From: Acidobacteriaceae bacterium
Lineage (GTDB): Bacteria; Acidobacteriota; Terriglobia; Bryobacterales; Bryobacteraceae
Length of the DNA: 64,000 nt
Direction of reading: 5' to 3'
Assembly (NCBI GenBank): GCA_019240405.1
Contig: JAFAYL010000035.1
Span: 1 to 64,000 of the forward strand
The notes beneath the pieces were generated by a model. That model was not told the origin of the DNA. It worked only from the letters and a program-made list of their open reading frames with translations, and did not search any database. The position numbers and the translations under genes were made by a program. This document shows, piece after piece, positions 54,051-62,631 of the stretch; position 1 is the stretch's first letter, and every line of letters starts with the position of its first letter.

Positions 54051-56831
54051 TTACGGCCGCTGATCGGCAGATCCTTCGGCTTTGTCGTTTTCCAAGACGA
54101 CCGCAACTCCGTCGCGGCCCCAATGCATTCGCTTGAAATCGTCGCTTCGATTGCGTAGTGTGTCCGTCGCGCGGGCAGTTTCGAGCGGTGAATTGCCGGC
54201 GTACACGGCAAGCATGTGGCGTGGATCGAGCGGATTCTTCGCCGCATAGACGATTGCATTCCGCTCGGAGGCATACGTCTCACCGTCTACCTTGAAAACT
54301 GCGCCGTGGTAATCCAGCCCAATTTTGTCGCTCCACATGGCGAGCGCCGAGTTCGTTTCCGGGCGGCCGATGAAGATCACATCGTTGTGAGCTAAGGCGG
54401 ATTCAGGGACCTCGAAATCTTTGTAGATTGGTATTTCGCGCTGTCCATATTCGCGGAACCCAGCTTGCACCTGCTCAGCCACATACCGGTTCGTTCCCGC
54501 CTCGCGCTCTGTTCCGTACACGATCAAAGTTGGTGAGAGCCTCCGTACAGAATCGCCGGGAATATAGGCAGGCCCTTCACCAGGATCGGGAACTTCATAT
54601 TTCACTCGCGCCATTTCGAGAAACGACTGTGCCGTAACAGTCTTCATTGTGTTGGCGTCGAAATAGCGCTTCATGAGTGCGAAAAAGGCATCGTTGCCCA
54701 TCTTGCGCCGTAGAGAGTCAAGGAAAAGCGTGCCTGCGGCTTCCTGGAGGTGGAAGCGATAGAAAGGCGTATCCACCGAAAGTTTAAGTCTTCGATAGGC
54801 AATCTTCTTTGCCTCAATCGCTTCATTGATGTCATCAGATTGCAGCAGCCGGTAATAAGCGGCCGAGCCCGCCACAAACCAGGTGTCGCCATCAGAGGCA
54901 GGCAGAACCCACCCTTTCCAAAGCTTGTCCGTTCGGTCTTTCCATGAAACGGCTGCCTGTTTAGAGACTTCTTTTTTGGCGTTTTGAGCCGCCACGCGCG
55001 CCCGCTCATTGGCAGCAACCGAAGCGGTTAGCGCTTCAGTTGCCTCTGCGCTGAGCAGATAGTAGCCACCCGGGAAAAGCCCATAATTGCTGTCATGCGG
55101 AGGTGCGACGCTTTCGTTAGGCCGCCCGAACTCGGCCCACACCATCATGTGATTCGCCATGTCCGAGGTAGCGATCTTCGCGTCCATCGTGCCCGAAGAG
55201 ATCAGTGGTGTCTGATCGAATGCCTTGAACCCGAACTGCAGGTCAATCTGGCCTTTGTACTTGTTGTAAAGATCCATCCACGCCAGATCGCGGACGTCCG
55301 CCACATAGGGGATGTACTCAGGCGCGCCATGTGGGTCGGGTAGGTATTCCAGATTGATTGTCAAATCTTTCGCGTTGTTGTCTCCCCAGTAGAAGCCTGG
55401 CGTATCGCCGAACCATTCATCTTTCGAGCTGCGCCACAGCTTCGTGTGGTTCGTGCCGAGCTCATACATGGCGATCTCATTGTTCTTCGCGTCGCCGATA
55501 ATCCACTCATTTGTGTACAGGCCGTTGTTGCGAGTTCCGAGCTGCTGAACCACTTCATCTATATTTCCGCCATATTGGATCGCCATCCGAGCGCGGAATG
55601 CAACCGGCGTGCCTTGGGCATTGAACGGTGTCTGGCGGATTGTGGTTTCGGTGAGTATGACGCCCGCATCATTCTGATACCAATCGGTTCCGCTTTCGAT
55701 GCCCCCAGGATAACTTTGGATCAACATCCGGTGGCCCGCTTCCGGCTTAATATCGAGCATGATATTCGTCTGCTCCGCGAGGGTCTGGGGCCACCACGTG
55801 ACATGGCCGACGATGATTTTGCCGTCGCGCGTGGCTGATCCCGTGGCAGCGAAAGCGCTGCAGTGATCCATCACCGAATCCCGTCGTTTTCCGTACGACG
55901 GAATATCGAAGTGAATGGACTCCAGGCCCGTAGGCGTCATGGGCATCGCAGATGCAAGCTCACCCATTTCGACGGTCGTATTCGCGAGCACGATATCGAT
56001 TAGGTCGAGCTTGCCATCCAGAAATTTCGCGCCGGCCGCATTTGCCCCATCTGCGATGCCGCGCATCTCCTCGAGAATTTCACGATCAAAGCCTCGTAGG
56101 AACAGTGCGTCCGCGCTAGTACGATAAGCGTCCCAGCTTTGTTTGTCCGCCTTGCCGGCGAGCTCGATAGCGCAACGCGTGAGGTATTCGGGAATTTCCT
56201 TTGCCATTAAATAACCGTGCTGATAACCGCGGTCATATGGCTTGCCTTCAATATGCAAATAGATCCATCCAGCAGCGGGATAGCGGTATGCTGGGCCGAA
56301 GGTGCGCACTGCCTCCCGCGACGGCCAACTTGCTGCCGGGGATGCTTCATCGATACTGACGTGTTCAAACCATGCTTTCCCTTGAAGCGCGCCGCCATTC
56401 CCTGCACTAAGAAGGATGTGATCCTCGGAACGGCTCGCCACGAAACGAAGCGAAAGCCGCGTCCAGTCATGAGTGCCGCCGACCGATGCGGAATGCACAT
56501 CAAACGGCATCGACTCCATCGTGAGTGTCGCGCCTGATGCGATTGGGGAGCGGTCGAGATCCTTTACACTGAGATTTTCCGTTCTCACCCAGCCGCTAAC
56601 CTCATACGTCTTTCCAATACTGAGTTGAACGGCAGCAGAGCGCGCGCCGGCGTTTGGACTGAAGTCCGTCCGTTCGAGGCGCAGTGATTGCGCGTCCTTC
56701 TGATGGACTGATGTGTCGATCACTGCCGAGCCGTGTACCGCTGTCCAGGAGTGATCCGATTGGGCTTGGAAAAGAGTTACGCCCGCCGACACGGTTACAG
56801 CGCCGCACAAGCAGATGACGAGACGCATCAC
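54051..56831 (-). CDS. Secreted C45/Ntn-type hydrolase with CBM-like N-domain
   Basis: 926 residues from GTG 56831 with AAGGAG upstream (ATG 56828 is next). Signal RLVICLCGAVTVSAG. Residues about 25-165 form a carbohydrate-binding-like beta domain (GKTYEVSGWVRTENLSVKDL, HDWTRLSLRFVASRSEDHIL). The central part has the C45/phospholipase-B-like core: YDRGYQHGYLMAKEIPEYL and MDHCSAFAATGSATRDGKI with the nucleophile candidate Cys324, then VGHVTWWPQ. The last part includes helices like the C-terminal domain of M1 peptidases (LRRKMGNDAFFALMKRYFDA). Such Ntn hydrolases free the catalytic Cys by self-cleavage and act on amide bonds. The mixed architecture is unusual; substrate unknown. Confidence 0.8.
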   Translation of the reverse strand: MMRLVICLCGAVTVSAGVTLFQAQSDHSWTAVHGSAVIDTSVHQKDAQSLRLERTDFSPNAGARSAAVQLSIGKTYEVSGWVRTENLSVKDLDRSPIASGATLTMESMPFDVHSASVGGTHDWTRLSLRFVASRSEDHILLSAGNGGALQGKAWFEHVSIDEASPAASWPSREAVRTFGPAYRYPAAGWIYLHIEGKPYDRGYQHGYLMAKEIPEYLTRCAIELAGKADKQSWDAYRTSADALFLRGFDREILEEMRGIADGANAAGAKFLDGKLDLIDIVLANTTVEMGELASAMPMTPTGLESIHFDIPSYGKRRDSVMDHCSAFAATGSATRDGKIIVGHVTWWPQTLAEQTNIMLDIKPEAGHRMLIQSYPGGIESGTDWYQNDAGVILTETTIRQTPFNAQGTPVAFRARMAIQYGGNIDEVVQQLGTRNNGLYTNEWIIGDAKNNEIAMYELGTNHTKLWRSSKDEWFGDTPGFYWGDNNAKDLTINLEYLPDPHGAPEYIPYVADVRDLAWMDLYNKYKGQIDLQFGFKAFDQTPLISSGTMDAKIATSDMANHMMVWAEFGRPNESVAPPHDSNYGLFPGGYYLLSAEATEALTASVAANERARVAAQNAKKEVSKQAAVSWKDRTDKLWKGWVLPASDGDTWFVAGSAAYYRLLQSDDINEAIEAKKIAYRRLKLSVDTPFYRFHLQEAAGTLFLDSLRRKMGNDAFFALMKRYFDANTMKTVTAQSFLEMARVKYEVPDPGEGPAYIPGDSVRRLSPTLIVYGTEREAGTNRYVAEQVQAGFREYGQREIPIYKDFEVPESALAHNDVIFIGRPETNSALAMWSDKIGLDYHGAVFKVDGETYASERNAIVYAAKNPLDPRHMLAVYAGNSPLETARATDTLRNRSDDFKRMHWGRDGVAVVLENDKAEGSADQRP

Positions 56832-56898
56832 GGCAGATCTCCTTATTTGTCAGCATAGGATATCCAGCACGATTGGCTGGCTAGATCGAACGAGGACG

Positions 56899-57606
56899 TT
56901 GGGCTGGTCGGCAGACGCCGCTCGTTCCATTTCTCGTAAATTTGATAAACTGGCTTGCGTATTAGAGGCTCCCATCAGCAAAAAATGGTACAACCTGTTC
57001 GTTTCGGTTGATCCGGCGTCGAACGCAACGGATCCGAAGCAAGGGCAGAGTGTGGCAGAGATCGCGTCTTCGGTTCCCGCTGTCGAGCCCCATTTCGATG
57101 CTGCCCTAAGCACAACCGGCGATTTCGAGGAGATTTACCGGGCTGCGGAAATCCAGCCGCCTGATCACGGCTACACAATAATGAAGATCGCCGAAATGCT
57201 GCAAAGCGAACGCATTCGATCACTTCCCGTGGATGTAAAGAGAAACTCGATCCTGCTCGCGTTGGATGCTGCCGGAGTAAAGATCGAACAAGTGATAGAG
57301 GATGCCGTCAAGCGCGACCGCGCACTGGATGCTTTCGAACGCGTTCAGCAGCGGGCGCTCGATGAACTCGAGGCAAGAAAAGAAAAAGAAAACAATGCCA
57401 TCCAAGCTGAGCTGGACCGCTTAGTGCAGGAGCACAATCAGCGTATTCAAGCCAACAAGGAAGAGGTGGCGAAGGAGAAAGAACGCTTCTACGGCTGGCG
57501 GTTACGGAAGCAACAGGAGGAGCAAAAAATCGCCGATTGCGTTTCCCCTTTTGTGACAGAAAATCCGATAACAACCGGCAAAGTAGCAGACCCCGCCCGA
57601 GTCTAA
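56899..57606 (+). CDS. Coiled-coil protein heading the PspA/ABC/AAA cluster
   Basis: 235 residues from TTG 56899. Conserved-looking sequence begins later at KKWYNLFVSVDPASNATDPK, and the best Shine-Dalgarno (AGAGG at 56964) is 5 bases from an in-frame ATC at 56974, so the true start is uncertain. No signal peptide. A helical part (MLQSERIRSLPVDVKRNSIL, LALDAAGVKIEQVIEDAVKR) is followed by a highly charged coiled coil (LDELEARKEKENNAIQAELD, NQRIQANKEEVAKEKERFYG), ending with CVSPFVTENP. I know no family name. The pspA gene follows after 31 bases on the same strand, and its role is presumably tied to that membrane system. Confidence 0.65.
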   Translation: MGWSADAARSISRKFDKLACVLEAPISKKWYNLFVSVDPASNATDPKQGQSVAEIASSVPAVEPHFDAALSTTGDFEEIYRAAEIQPPDHGYTIMKIAEMLQSERIRSLPVDVKRNSILLALDAAGVKIEQVIEDAVKRDRALDAFERVQQRALDELEARKEKENNAIQAELDRLVQEHNQRIQANKEEVAKEKERFYGWRLRKQQEEQKIADCVSPFVTENPITTGKVADPARV

Positions 57607-57637
57607 GGGCTCGTAGTAGAGAAGAGGAAAAACTCTT

Positions 57638-58369
57638 ATGTTTAGAAGATTTTCGCGCATGTTGCGCTCGTTCTTCGGATTCTTTATCTCGGTCGCAGAA
57701 AACCCGGAACTCATTCTCGAACAGAACATTCGCGATATGAACGACCAGGTTCCACGGATGAATGAGAGCATTGCGATGGTCAAAGCGAATGTTACGCTGC
57801 TCGAAAGGGAAGAAGGCAAATACAAGAACGATCTCAACGATTTGACCGCAAAAGTGAAGGCTGCCATTCAGGCTGGCAGAGACGACCTCGCAGGCAGCTT
57901 TGCAATTCAACTCGAGCAGCTTCGCGGCGCTCTGGCCCGCACGCAAGGACAACTCACCACAGCCCGCGCCGCTTTTGACAAAGCAAGTGCGGTGAAAAGA
58001 GCGTTCATGCTCGAAAAGGAACGCAAAACTCAAGAGGCGCTAAAAGCGATTGCGGATTATCGCCGTTCGCAATGGCAAAAGAAGGTCGCCGATGTGATGG
58101 AGCAGTTCGAGGTGACTGGTATCAGCGCCACGCATGACGAGATGGTGCGCAAGATTGAGGAAACCACGGCCGTTAATGAAGCGCGCATGGAAATGGCGCT
58201 AGGCAATGTGGATCAGCAAAAAATCAAAATTGAGGAAGAAGCAGAAAAATTGCGCGCCAACGAGTTAATCAAGCAATTCAAGGTAGAAATGGGTCTTATC
58301 TCGCCACAGCCTGCACCAGAGCTGGCGGAGAAGACCATTGGCGCCCGAGAAGCGCAGAAGGGCATGTGA
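57638..58369 (+). CDS. pspA: PspA/IM30 family membrane-remodelling protein
   Basis: 243 residues. All-helical ESCRT-III-like protein: the amphipathic membrane helix at the start (RRFSRMLRSFFGFFISVAEN), then NPELILEQNIRDMNDQVPRM, KANVTLLEREEGKYKNDLND and later coiled coil (AMEMALGNVDQQ-type region, EEEAEKLRANELIKQF). PspA proteins polymerise on damaged membranes and stabilise them. Its place in an operon with an ABC transporter and an AAA+ ATPase, rather than with PspBC/PspF, is unusual and echoes ESCRT-III working with the AAA+ Vps4. A purine-rich AGAGGAAAAA lies before the start. Confidence 0.9.
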   Translation: MFRRFSRMLRSFFGFFISVAENPELILEQNIRDMNDQVPRMNESIAMVKANVTLLEREEGKYKNDLNDLTAKVKAAIQAGRDDLAGSFAIQLEQLRGALARTQGQLTTARAAFDKASAVKRAFMLEKERKTQEALKAIADYRRSQWQKKVADVMEQFEVTGISATHDEMVRKIEETTAVNEARMEMALGNVDQQKIKIEEEAEKLRANELIKQFKVEMGLISPQPAPELAEKTIGAREAQKGM

Positions 58370-58393
58370 GGAGGGAGAGATCAACAGTCACAT

Positions 58394-59995
58394 GTGACGG
58401 GGATCGCTCACAAAGTCATGGCGTTGAAAATCGAAAAAGGCGGGTGGGCACTGATTTTCTTGATCGGCCTGGGGCTCGTCGGCTATAGCCTCGACAAATA
58501 TCGCATTTTCGATATACGTGGCTGGTTCGGATCAAAATCTCGGGCCGCGGCCAGTGCCCCGGTCGACACATCCAAGCCGCTCGCATTGCCTGTATCCTCG
58601 ACAAGCGAGTCCAGTTGTGGAGCGGTGCGAGTTCGCGTGAACATATGGGTCGGGTGCGCCGCAGGCCTGGTCGCGAATGGAGGACTCGATACAGCATCTG
58701 ACTCCATTTACGACAAGAAGGGCATGAAGGTCAGCTTCAAGATCATAGACGATTGGACCGAAGGCGCTACGGCTCTCGCCACCAACAACGTCGACGTAAT
58801 GCTCACCACAGCCGATGTCTGGGCAAAAGACTATTCGCAGTTTCAGGACAAGGGTGTGGGCGCACACGCATTTTTCATGGTCGACTGGTCGCGCGGAGCC
58901 GACGGTGTGATCGGGAAACAGGGCATCAACAGCATCGAAGATCTGGCAGGCAAGACGGTCGCCTTCGCGCCTTATACGCCGTCTCATTTCCTTTTGTGGA
59001 ACGGGCTGAAGAGCTCAGGCCTTGATACTGAGCAGCGTCACGAGATATTTGCGAAGGCGGTACATACGAAGGACGGCATCGAACCCGCAACGTTATTTGC
59101 TCAGCAGAAGGTGGACGCGGCAGTGGCCTGGGATCCCGATATGAGCGATGCGGTCACCAAACGCGCCGGCTCAAAGAAAATTTATGACACGCGGATCGCT
59201 AATCACTTGATCGCGGATATTCTGGTCGTCAGCGATAGATTTGCATCCCGCTGTCCACAGGCTGTAGTGAATCTTGCTGAAGGCTGGCTGGGCGGCGTCG
59301 AATTCATCAAAGCGCAGCCCAATCGCGCGTATACGCTAATCGGCACCATCAAAGATTTCAACATCCCCGAGGATCTTGCCAAGACCATGCTCGGGGGCGT
59401 CAAACTCGCGGATTACGCTGACAACAAAGCGTTCTTCGGAACACGTGGCTCGGATTCCGATTACAACAACATTTTCAAAATGGCTCAAGAAATGTATCGC
59501 GAGGAGCGCATTATTAAGCGCAACTCCGATCCGGAATCAAGTGTCGACCGCCGCTTCCTCGACCCGCTGAAGGGCAAATTCGCCTCAGCCTCATCCGAGC
59601 CGCCGACTGAGTACCGCGAACCCGCAAGGAATGCAGTGCCCATCGCTACTCAACGCCGCTCCATTTACTTCGATACCGATTCGGCAAACATGGGTGTCGA
59701 TTCACGAGCGGTTGTCGATGAAATCGGCGTTTTCATGAAAGCTTACGAAAACACAGTCGTAGATATTGACGGCAACACGGATGCGACCGGCTCACGCGCT
59801 CACAACATCCAGCTTTCCAAGGAGCGTGCGGAAGCGGTGAGGCACTATTTGATCGAAAAATACGCCTTTCCCGCAGCTCGTATGCGTGCTGTTGGAAACG
59901 GACCCGACCGGCCCGTTGCCGACAACTCGAGTCCGGAGGGCAGAGAAAGAAACCGCCGGACCGACATTAAGGTGTACCCCAATCCCGCCGGTTAG
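58394..59995 (+). CDS. Membrane-anchored NitT/TauT-type binding protein fused to OmpA domain
   Basis: 533 residues from GTG 58394 (ATG 58418 is also possible). One anchor helix near the start (GGWALIFLIGLGLVGYSLDK) keeps it at the inner membrane. Residues about 75-370 are a type 2 periplasmic binding domain of the NitT/TauT kind: VRVNIWVGCAAGLVANGGLD, DDWTEGATALATNNVDVMLT, IEDLAGKTVAFAPYTPSHFL, VDAAVAWDPDMSDAV. The last about 115 residues are an OmpA-like peptidoglycan-binding domain with SIYFDTDSANMGVDSRAVVD, DIDGNTDATGSRAHNIQLSK and GRERNRRTDIKVY. The protein could thus be tethered both to the inner membrane and to the cell wall, an unusual design for a binding protein. Permease and ATPase genes follow. 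Confidence 0.88.
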   Translation: MTGIAHKVMALKIEKGGWALIFLIGLGLVGYSLDKYRIFDIRGWFGSKSRAAASAPVDTSKPLALPVSSTSESSCGAVRVRVNIWVGCAAGLVANGGLDTASDSIYDKKGMKVSFKIIDDWTEGATALATNNVDVMLTTADVWAKDYSQFQDKGVGAHAFFMVDWSRGADGVIGKQGINSIEDLAGKTVAFAPYTPSHFLLWNGLKSSGLDTEQRHEIFAKAVHTKDGIEPATLFAQQKVDAAVAWDPDMSDAVTKRAGSKKIYDTRIANHLIADILVVSDRFASRCPQAVVNLAEGWLGGVEFIKAQPNRAYTLIGTIKDFNIPEDLAKTMLGGVKLADYADNKAFFGTRGSDSDYNNIFKMAQEMYREERIIKRNSDPESSVDRRFLDPLKGKFASASSEPPTEYREPARNAVPIATQRRSIYFDTDSANMGVDSRAVVDEIGVFMKAYENTVVDIDGNTDATGSRAHNIQLSKERAEAVRHYLIEKYAFPAARMRAVGNGPDRPVADNSSPEGRERNRRTDIKVYPNPAG

Positions 59996-60049
59996 TTGTG
60001 TGGCGGTAGACGTTCCCCCCGGGTTTTACCAACAAGTCAATCTTTTGCA

Positions 60050-60910
60050 ATGCGGAATCTGCTCACAATTCGCAAGGGTGTCTCACGCCGCACGAGTCTC
60101 ATCCTTTCAGTTTCTGCTTGGGCGATCATACTGTTCCTCTGGTTTGCTCTTACTCATTGGCAGTTTCTCCCACCGTTTTCCGTACCAACTCCGATCGGCG
60201 TAGTACGCGCTTTCGTAAGACTTTGGACAGAGTACGATCTGCTCGGAAACGTGATGCAGAGTTGGTGGCGCATTGCACAAGCGTTTCTTTGGAGCGCCCT
60301 AGTGGCCATTCCGCTGGGCCTGCTGATGGGAAGCTTCCGCTGGATACATGATTTTGTCAACCCGATTGCGGCGCCTATGCGCTCCATGCCCATCACTGCT
60401 TTTCTACCCGCCTTCATCGCGCTGTTCGGAATGGAGGAGGCAATGAAAGTAGCGTTCCTCTGGTTCGGCATGTTCTTCTATCTGCTCGCGGTAGTAGTGG
60501 AAGAGGTCAATAAAGTGGACGATAGCCTGCTTGAAACCGCTTGGACGCTCGGCGCAAAGCGGCGAAACATACTATGGCTGCTGTATCGCGCCTCTTTCCC
60601 CGGCATCTTCGGCTCGTTCCAGATTCTTTACGATATCGGCTGGACATACGTCATCTTGGCTGAAATGGTGAATGCGCGGAAGGGCGTCGGCTACATGGTC
60701 GAAGCGGCGCGGAAGGTGCTGGATTTCGAGCGCGTTTACGCAGGCATAATCGCGATAGGCATCGCTGCTTTCTTATTCCGTTTCCTGCTCGCGTCCATGG
60801 AAAGTTGGCTGTTTCCGTGGCGTAGAGTTTCGCGGCCTGCCTCCGAACCGGTCGCCGCCGTCGCTACCGGCGCTCCGGCGAAAGTTCACGTCCGTGCCGA
60901 ATCCAACTAA
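60050..60910 (+). CDS. ABC transporter permease (NitT/TauT type)
   Basis: 286 residues from ATG 60050; an earlier in-frame start at 59996 has no support. Six hydrophobic segments, with FLWSALVAIPLGLLMGSFRW, the conserved EAA loop DDSLLETAWTLGAKRRNILW and ILAEMVNARKGVGYMVEAAR. Fits the SsuC/TauC-like permease of nitrate/sulfonate/taurine transporters. Substrate unknown. It overlaps the ATPase start by 17 bases, so the two subunits are coupled, and 54 bases separate it from the binding-protein gene. Confidence 0.9.
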   Translation: MRNLLTIRKGVSRRTSLILSVSAWAIILFLWFALTHWQFLPPFSVPTPIGVVRAFVRLWTEYDLLGNVMQSWWRIAQAFLWSALVAIPLGLLMGSFRWIHDFVNPIAAPMRSMPITAFLPAFIALFGMEEAMKVAFLWFGMFFYLLAVVVEEVNKVDDSLLETAWTLGAKRRNILWLLYRASFPGIFGSFQILYDIGWTYVILAEMVNARKGVGYMVEAARKVLDFERVYAGIIAIGIAAFLFRFLLASMESWLFPWRRVSRPASEPVAAVATGAPAKVHVRAESN

Positions 60911-61718
60911 AATCAGCGTTTGCGAAGTATCGCGCTGTTTCAGGGATCCGCAAGGCAAGCGCATCGAGGCACTTCACAACGTAAATTTTGAGGTGGAGGA
61001 CGCCTTCTCTCAGGAGGGCCGCGATATCGGAGAGTTTCGCGTGCTGCTTGGCCCAACCGGCTGCGGAAAATCAACCCTGCTGCGGCTCATAGCGGGTCTT
61101 GATCGGCCCGACGCGGGCCAGATCCTCGTAAACGGACAGCCCATTCATGGCCCGAGCCGTGAACGAGGTATGGTTTTTCAAAAGTATACTTCGTTTCCCT
61201 GGCTGACGGTTGCGAACAACATAGCATATGGACCTGCGATCAATGGCATCGGGTCCGCCGAGCGTGCCAAAGTCGTTGCCCACTTGATTGAAGCGGTCGG
61301 CTTGAGCGGTTTCGAAAACTCCTATCCCGATACACTCTCCGGCGGAATGCAGCAACGCCTTGCCATCGCGCGCACACTCGCAAACCGCCCTCAAATCATT
61401 TTGATGGACGAACCGTTCGGCGCGCTCGATGCCCAGACGCGCTCCGACATGCAGCAGCTTCTTCTGCGTGTTTGGGACGAAACAGCGAGCACTATTCTCT
61501 TTGTCACTCACGACGTTGATGAAGCGATCTATCTGGCCGATCGCATCTTCGTCTTCAGCGCCCGTCCAGGTACCATTGTGGAAGATCTTCCCGTTCCATT
61601 CCGCCGGCCGCGCGATCCAGACGTCCGGCAATGCGCAGAGTTTCATGAATTACAGCAACACGTACTGGCCATCTTACGGCGCGCGCCCGGAAAGGGTCAA
61701 GTTAGAGTAAGCATTTAA
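60894..61718 (+). CDS. ABC transporter ATPase (NitT/TauT type)
   Basis: 274 residues from GTG 60894. Walker A LLGPTGCGKSTLL (about 53-60), Q-loop GMVFQKYTSFPW, signature TLSGGMQQRLAIARTLAN (about 147), Walker B IILMDEPFGALDAQTR and H-loop VTHDVDEAIYLADR are all intact. Like SsuB/TauB and NrtD. It powers the permease of this cluster. Its stop overlaps the next gene start (TAATG at 61716-61720), so the coiled-coil protein is translationally coupled to the transporter, which is a strong hint of a shared role. Confidence 0.93.
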   Translation: MPNPTKISVCEVSRCFRDPQGKRIEALHNVNFEVEDAFSQEGRDIGEFRVLLGPTGCGKSTLLRLIAGLDRPDAGQILVNGQPIHGPSRERGMVFQKYTSFPWLTVANNIAYGPAINGIGSAERAKVVAHLIEAVGLSGFENSYPDTLSGGMQQRLAIARTLANRPQIILMDEPFGALDAQTRSDMQQLLLRVWDETASTILFVTHDVDEAIYLADRIFVFSARPGTIVEDLPVPFRRPRDPDVRQCAEFHELQQHVLAILRRAPGKGQVRVSI

Positions 61719-62599
61719 TGCCCCAGGATGATTCCAGCAGATCGGATATCAATTACCTCAAAGAAGCCGCCAAACTGCAATACAATTGGATCGCTCTGGC
61801 CGGAATCGCGGGCTTCGCGCTGGTGTCGGGCAGCGCTCTCCCCATACTGCTTGGCGCAGGTCTTGAGCTCATGTATCTGAGCGTCGTACCGAACAACAGC
61901 CGCTTCCAACGTCTGGTCCGTTCTTGGAAATTCGAGGAAGAGAAGCGTCGGCTCGATCTTCGTCTTTCCGCCATGTTTCAGGAAATCCCGCCGGAGATGC
62001 GGCTCCGTTACGGCAACCTGGATACGATATGCCGCCGCATCCGCGAAAATTACGGCCGGCTGTCCTCGACGTCACAAATCTTTGCGCGCCAGACTGAGGA
62101 TAGGTTACAGGGCCTGCTCGAAGGATATCTGAGATTGCTGCACTCGGCCTGGCAGCATCGCGAATACCTGAAGACGACCGATCTCCGCAACGTGGAACAT
62201 GAACTAGCCCAGCTTAAAGGGCCTCGTGAGGCGGAAACGCCGAAGCTCCAGGAGATCAACAGCAGGCGAATCGAAATTCTGAAAAAGCGCATCGACAAAT
62301 TCAATAAGATTCATGAGAATTGCGAAATCATTGATGCGCAATGCGCGGCCGTGGAAGACGTGCTCGGCCTGATACGCGATCAGTCCGTTACTATGCGAGA
62401 CCCTCAAGAAGTAACCGAACATATCGAGGGTCTAGTTCGCGATGTAGAACAAACTGAGGACACTGTGCGGCAGATGGAAGACATTCTCGGAACCGTTTCG
62501 GATCTCAACGGAATATCGAGCGAGATCGCGCCCCTTCCGCCCAGCACTGGTAAGACCGTCAGCGACGCGCCACAACCGACAAGAAACCGCACGCGCTAG
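61718..62599 (+). CDS. Membrane-hairpin coiled-coil protein of unknown function
   Basis: 293 residues, starting inside the ATPase stop. A hydrophobic stretch at about 23-55 (WIALAGIAGFALVSGSALPI, LLGAGLELMYLSVVP) could be a hairpin in the membrane. It is followed by a long helical part with coiled coils: LVRSWKFEEEKRRLDLRLSA, HELAQLKGPREAETPKLQEI, NSRRIEILKKRIDKFNKIHE, EGLVRDVEQTEDTVRQMEDI, and a Pro/Ser tail. No family recognised. Long helices on a membrane base fit an adaptor between membrane, PspA and the AAA+ ATPase 32 bases downstream. Function unknown. Confidence 0.75.
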   Translation: MPQDDSSRSDINYLKEAAKLQYNWIALAGIAGFALVSGSALPILLGAGLELMYLSVVPNNSRFQRLVRSWKFEEEKRRLDLRLSAMFQEIPPEMRLRYGNLDTICRRIRENYGRLSSTSQIFARQTEDRLQGLLEGYLRLLHSAWQHREYLKTTDLRNVEHELAQLKGPREAETPKLQEINSRRIEILKKRIDKFNKIHENCEIIDAQCAAVEDVLGLIRDQSVTMRDPQEVTEHIEGLVRDVEQTEDTVRQMEDILGTVSDLNGISSEIAPLPPSTGKTVSDAPQPTRNRTR

Positions 62600-62631
62600 A
62601 TGTGGAGCAGGGGTTTTTCAACTGCACCTTG

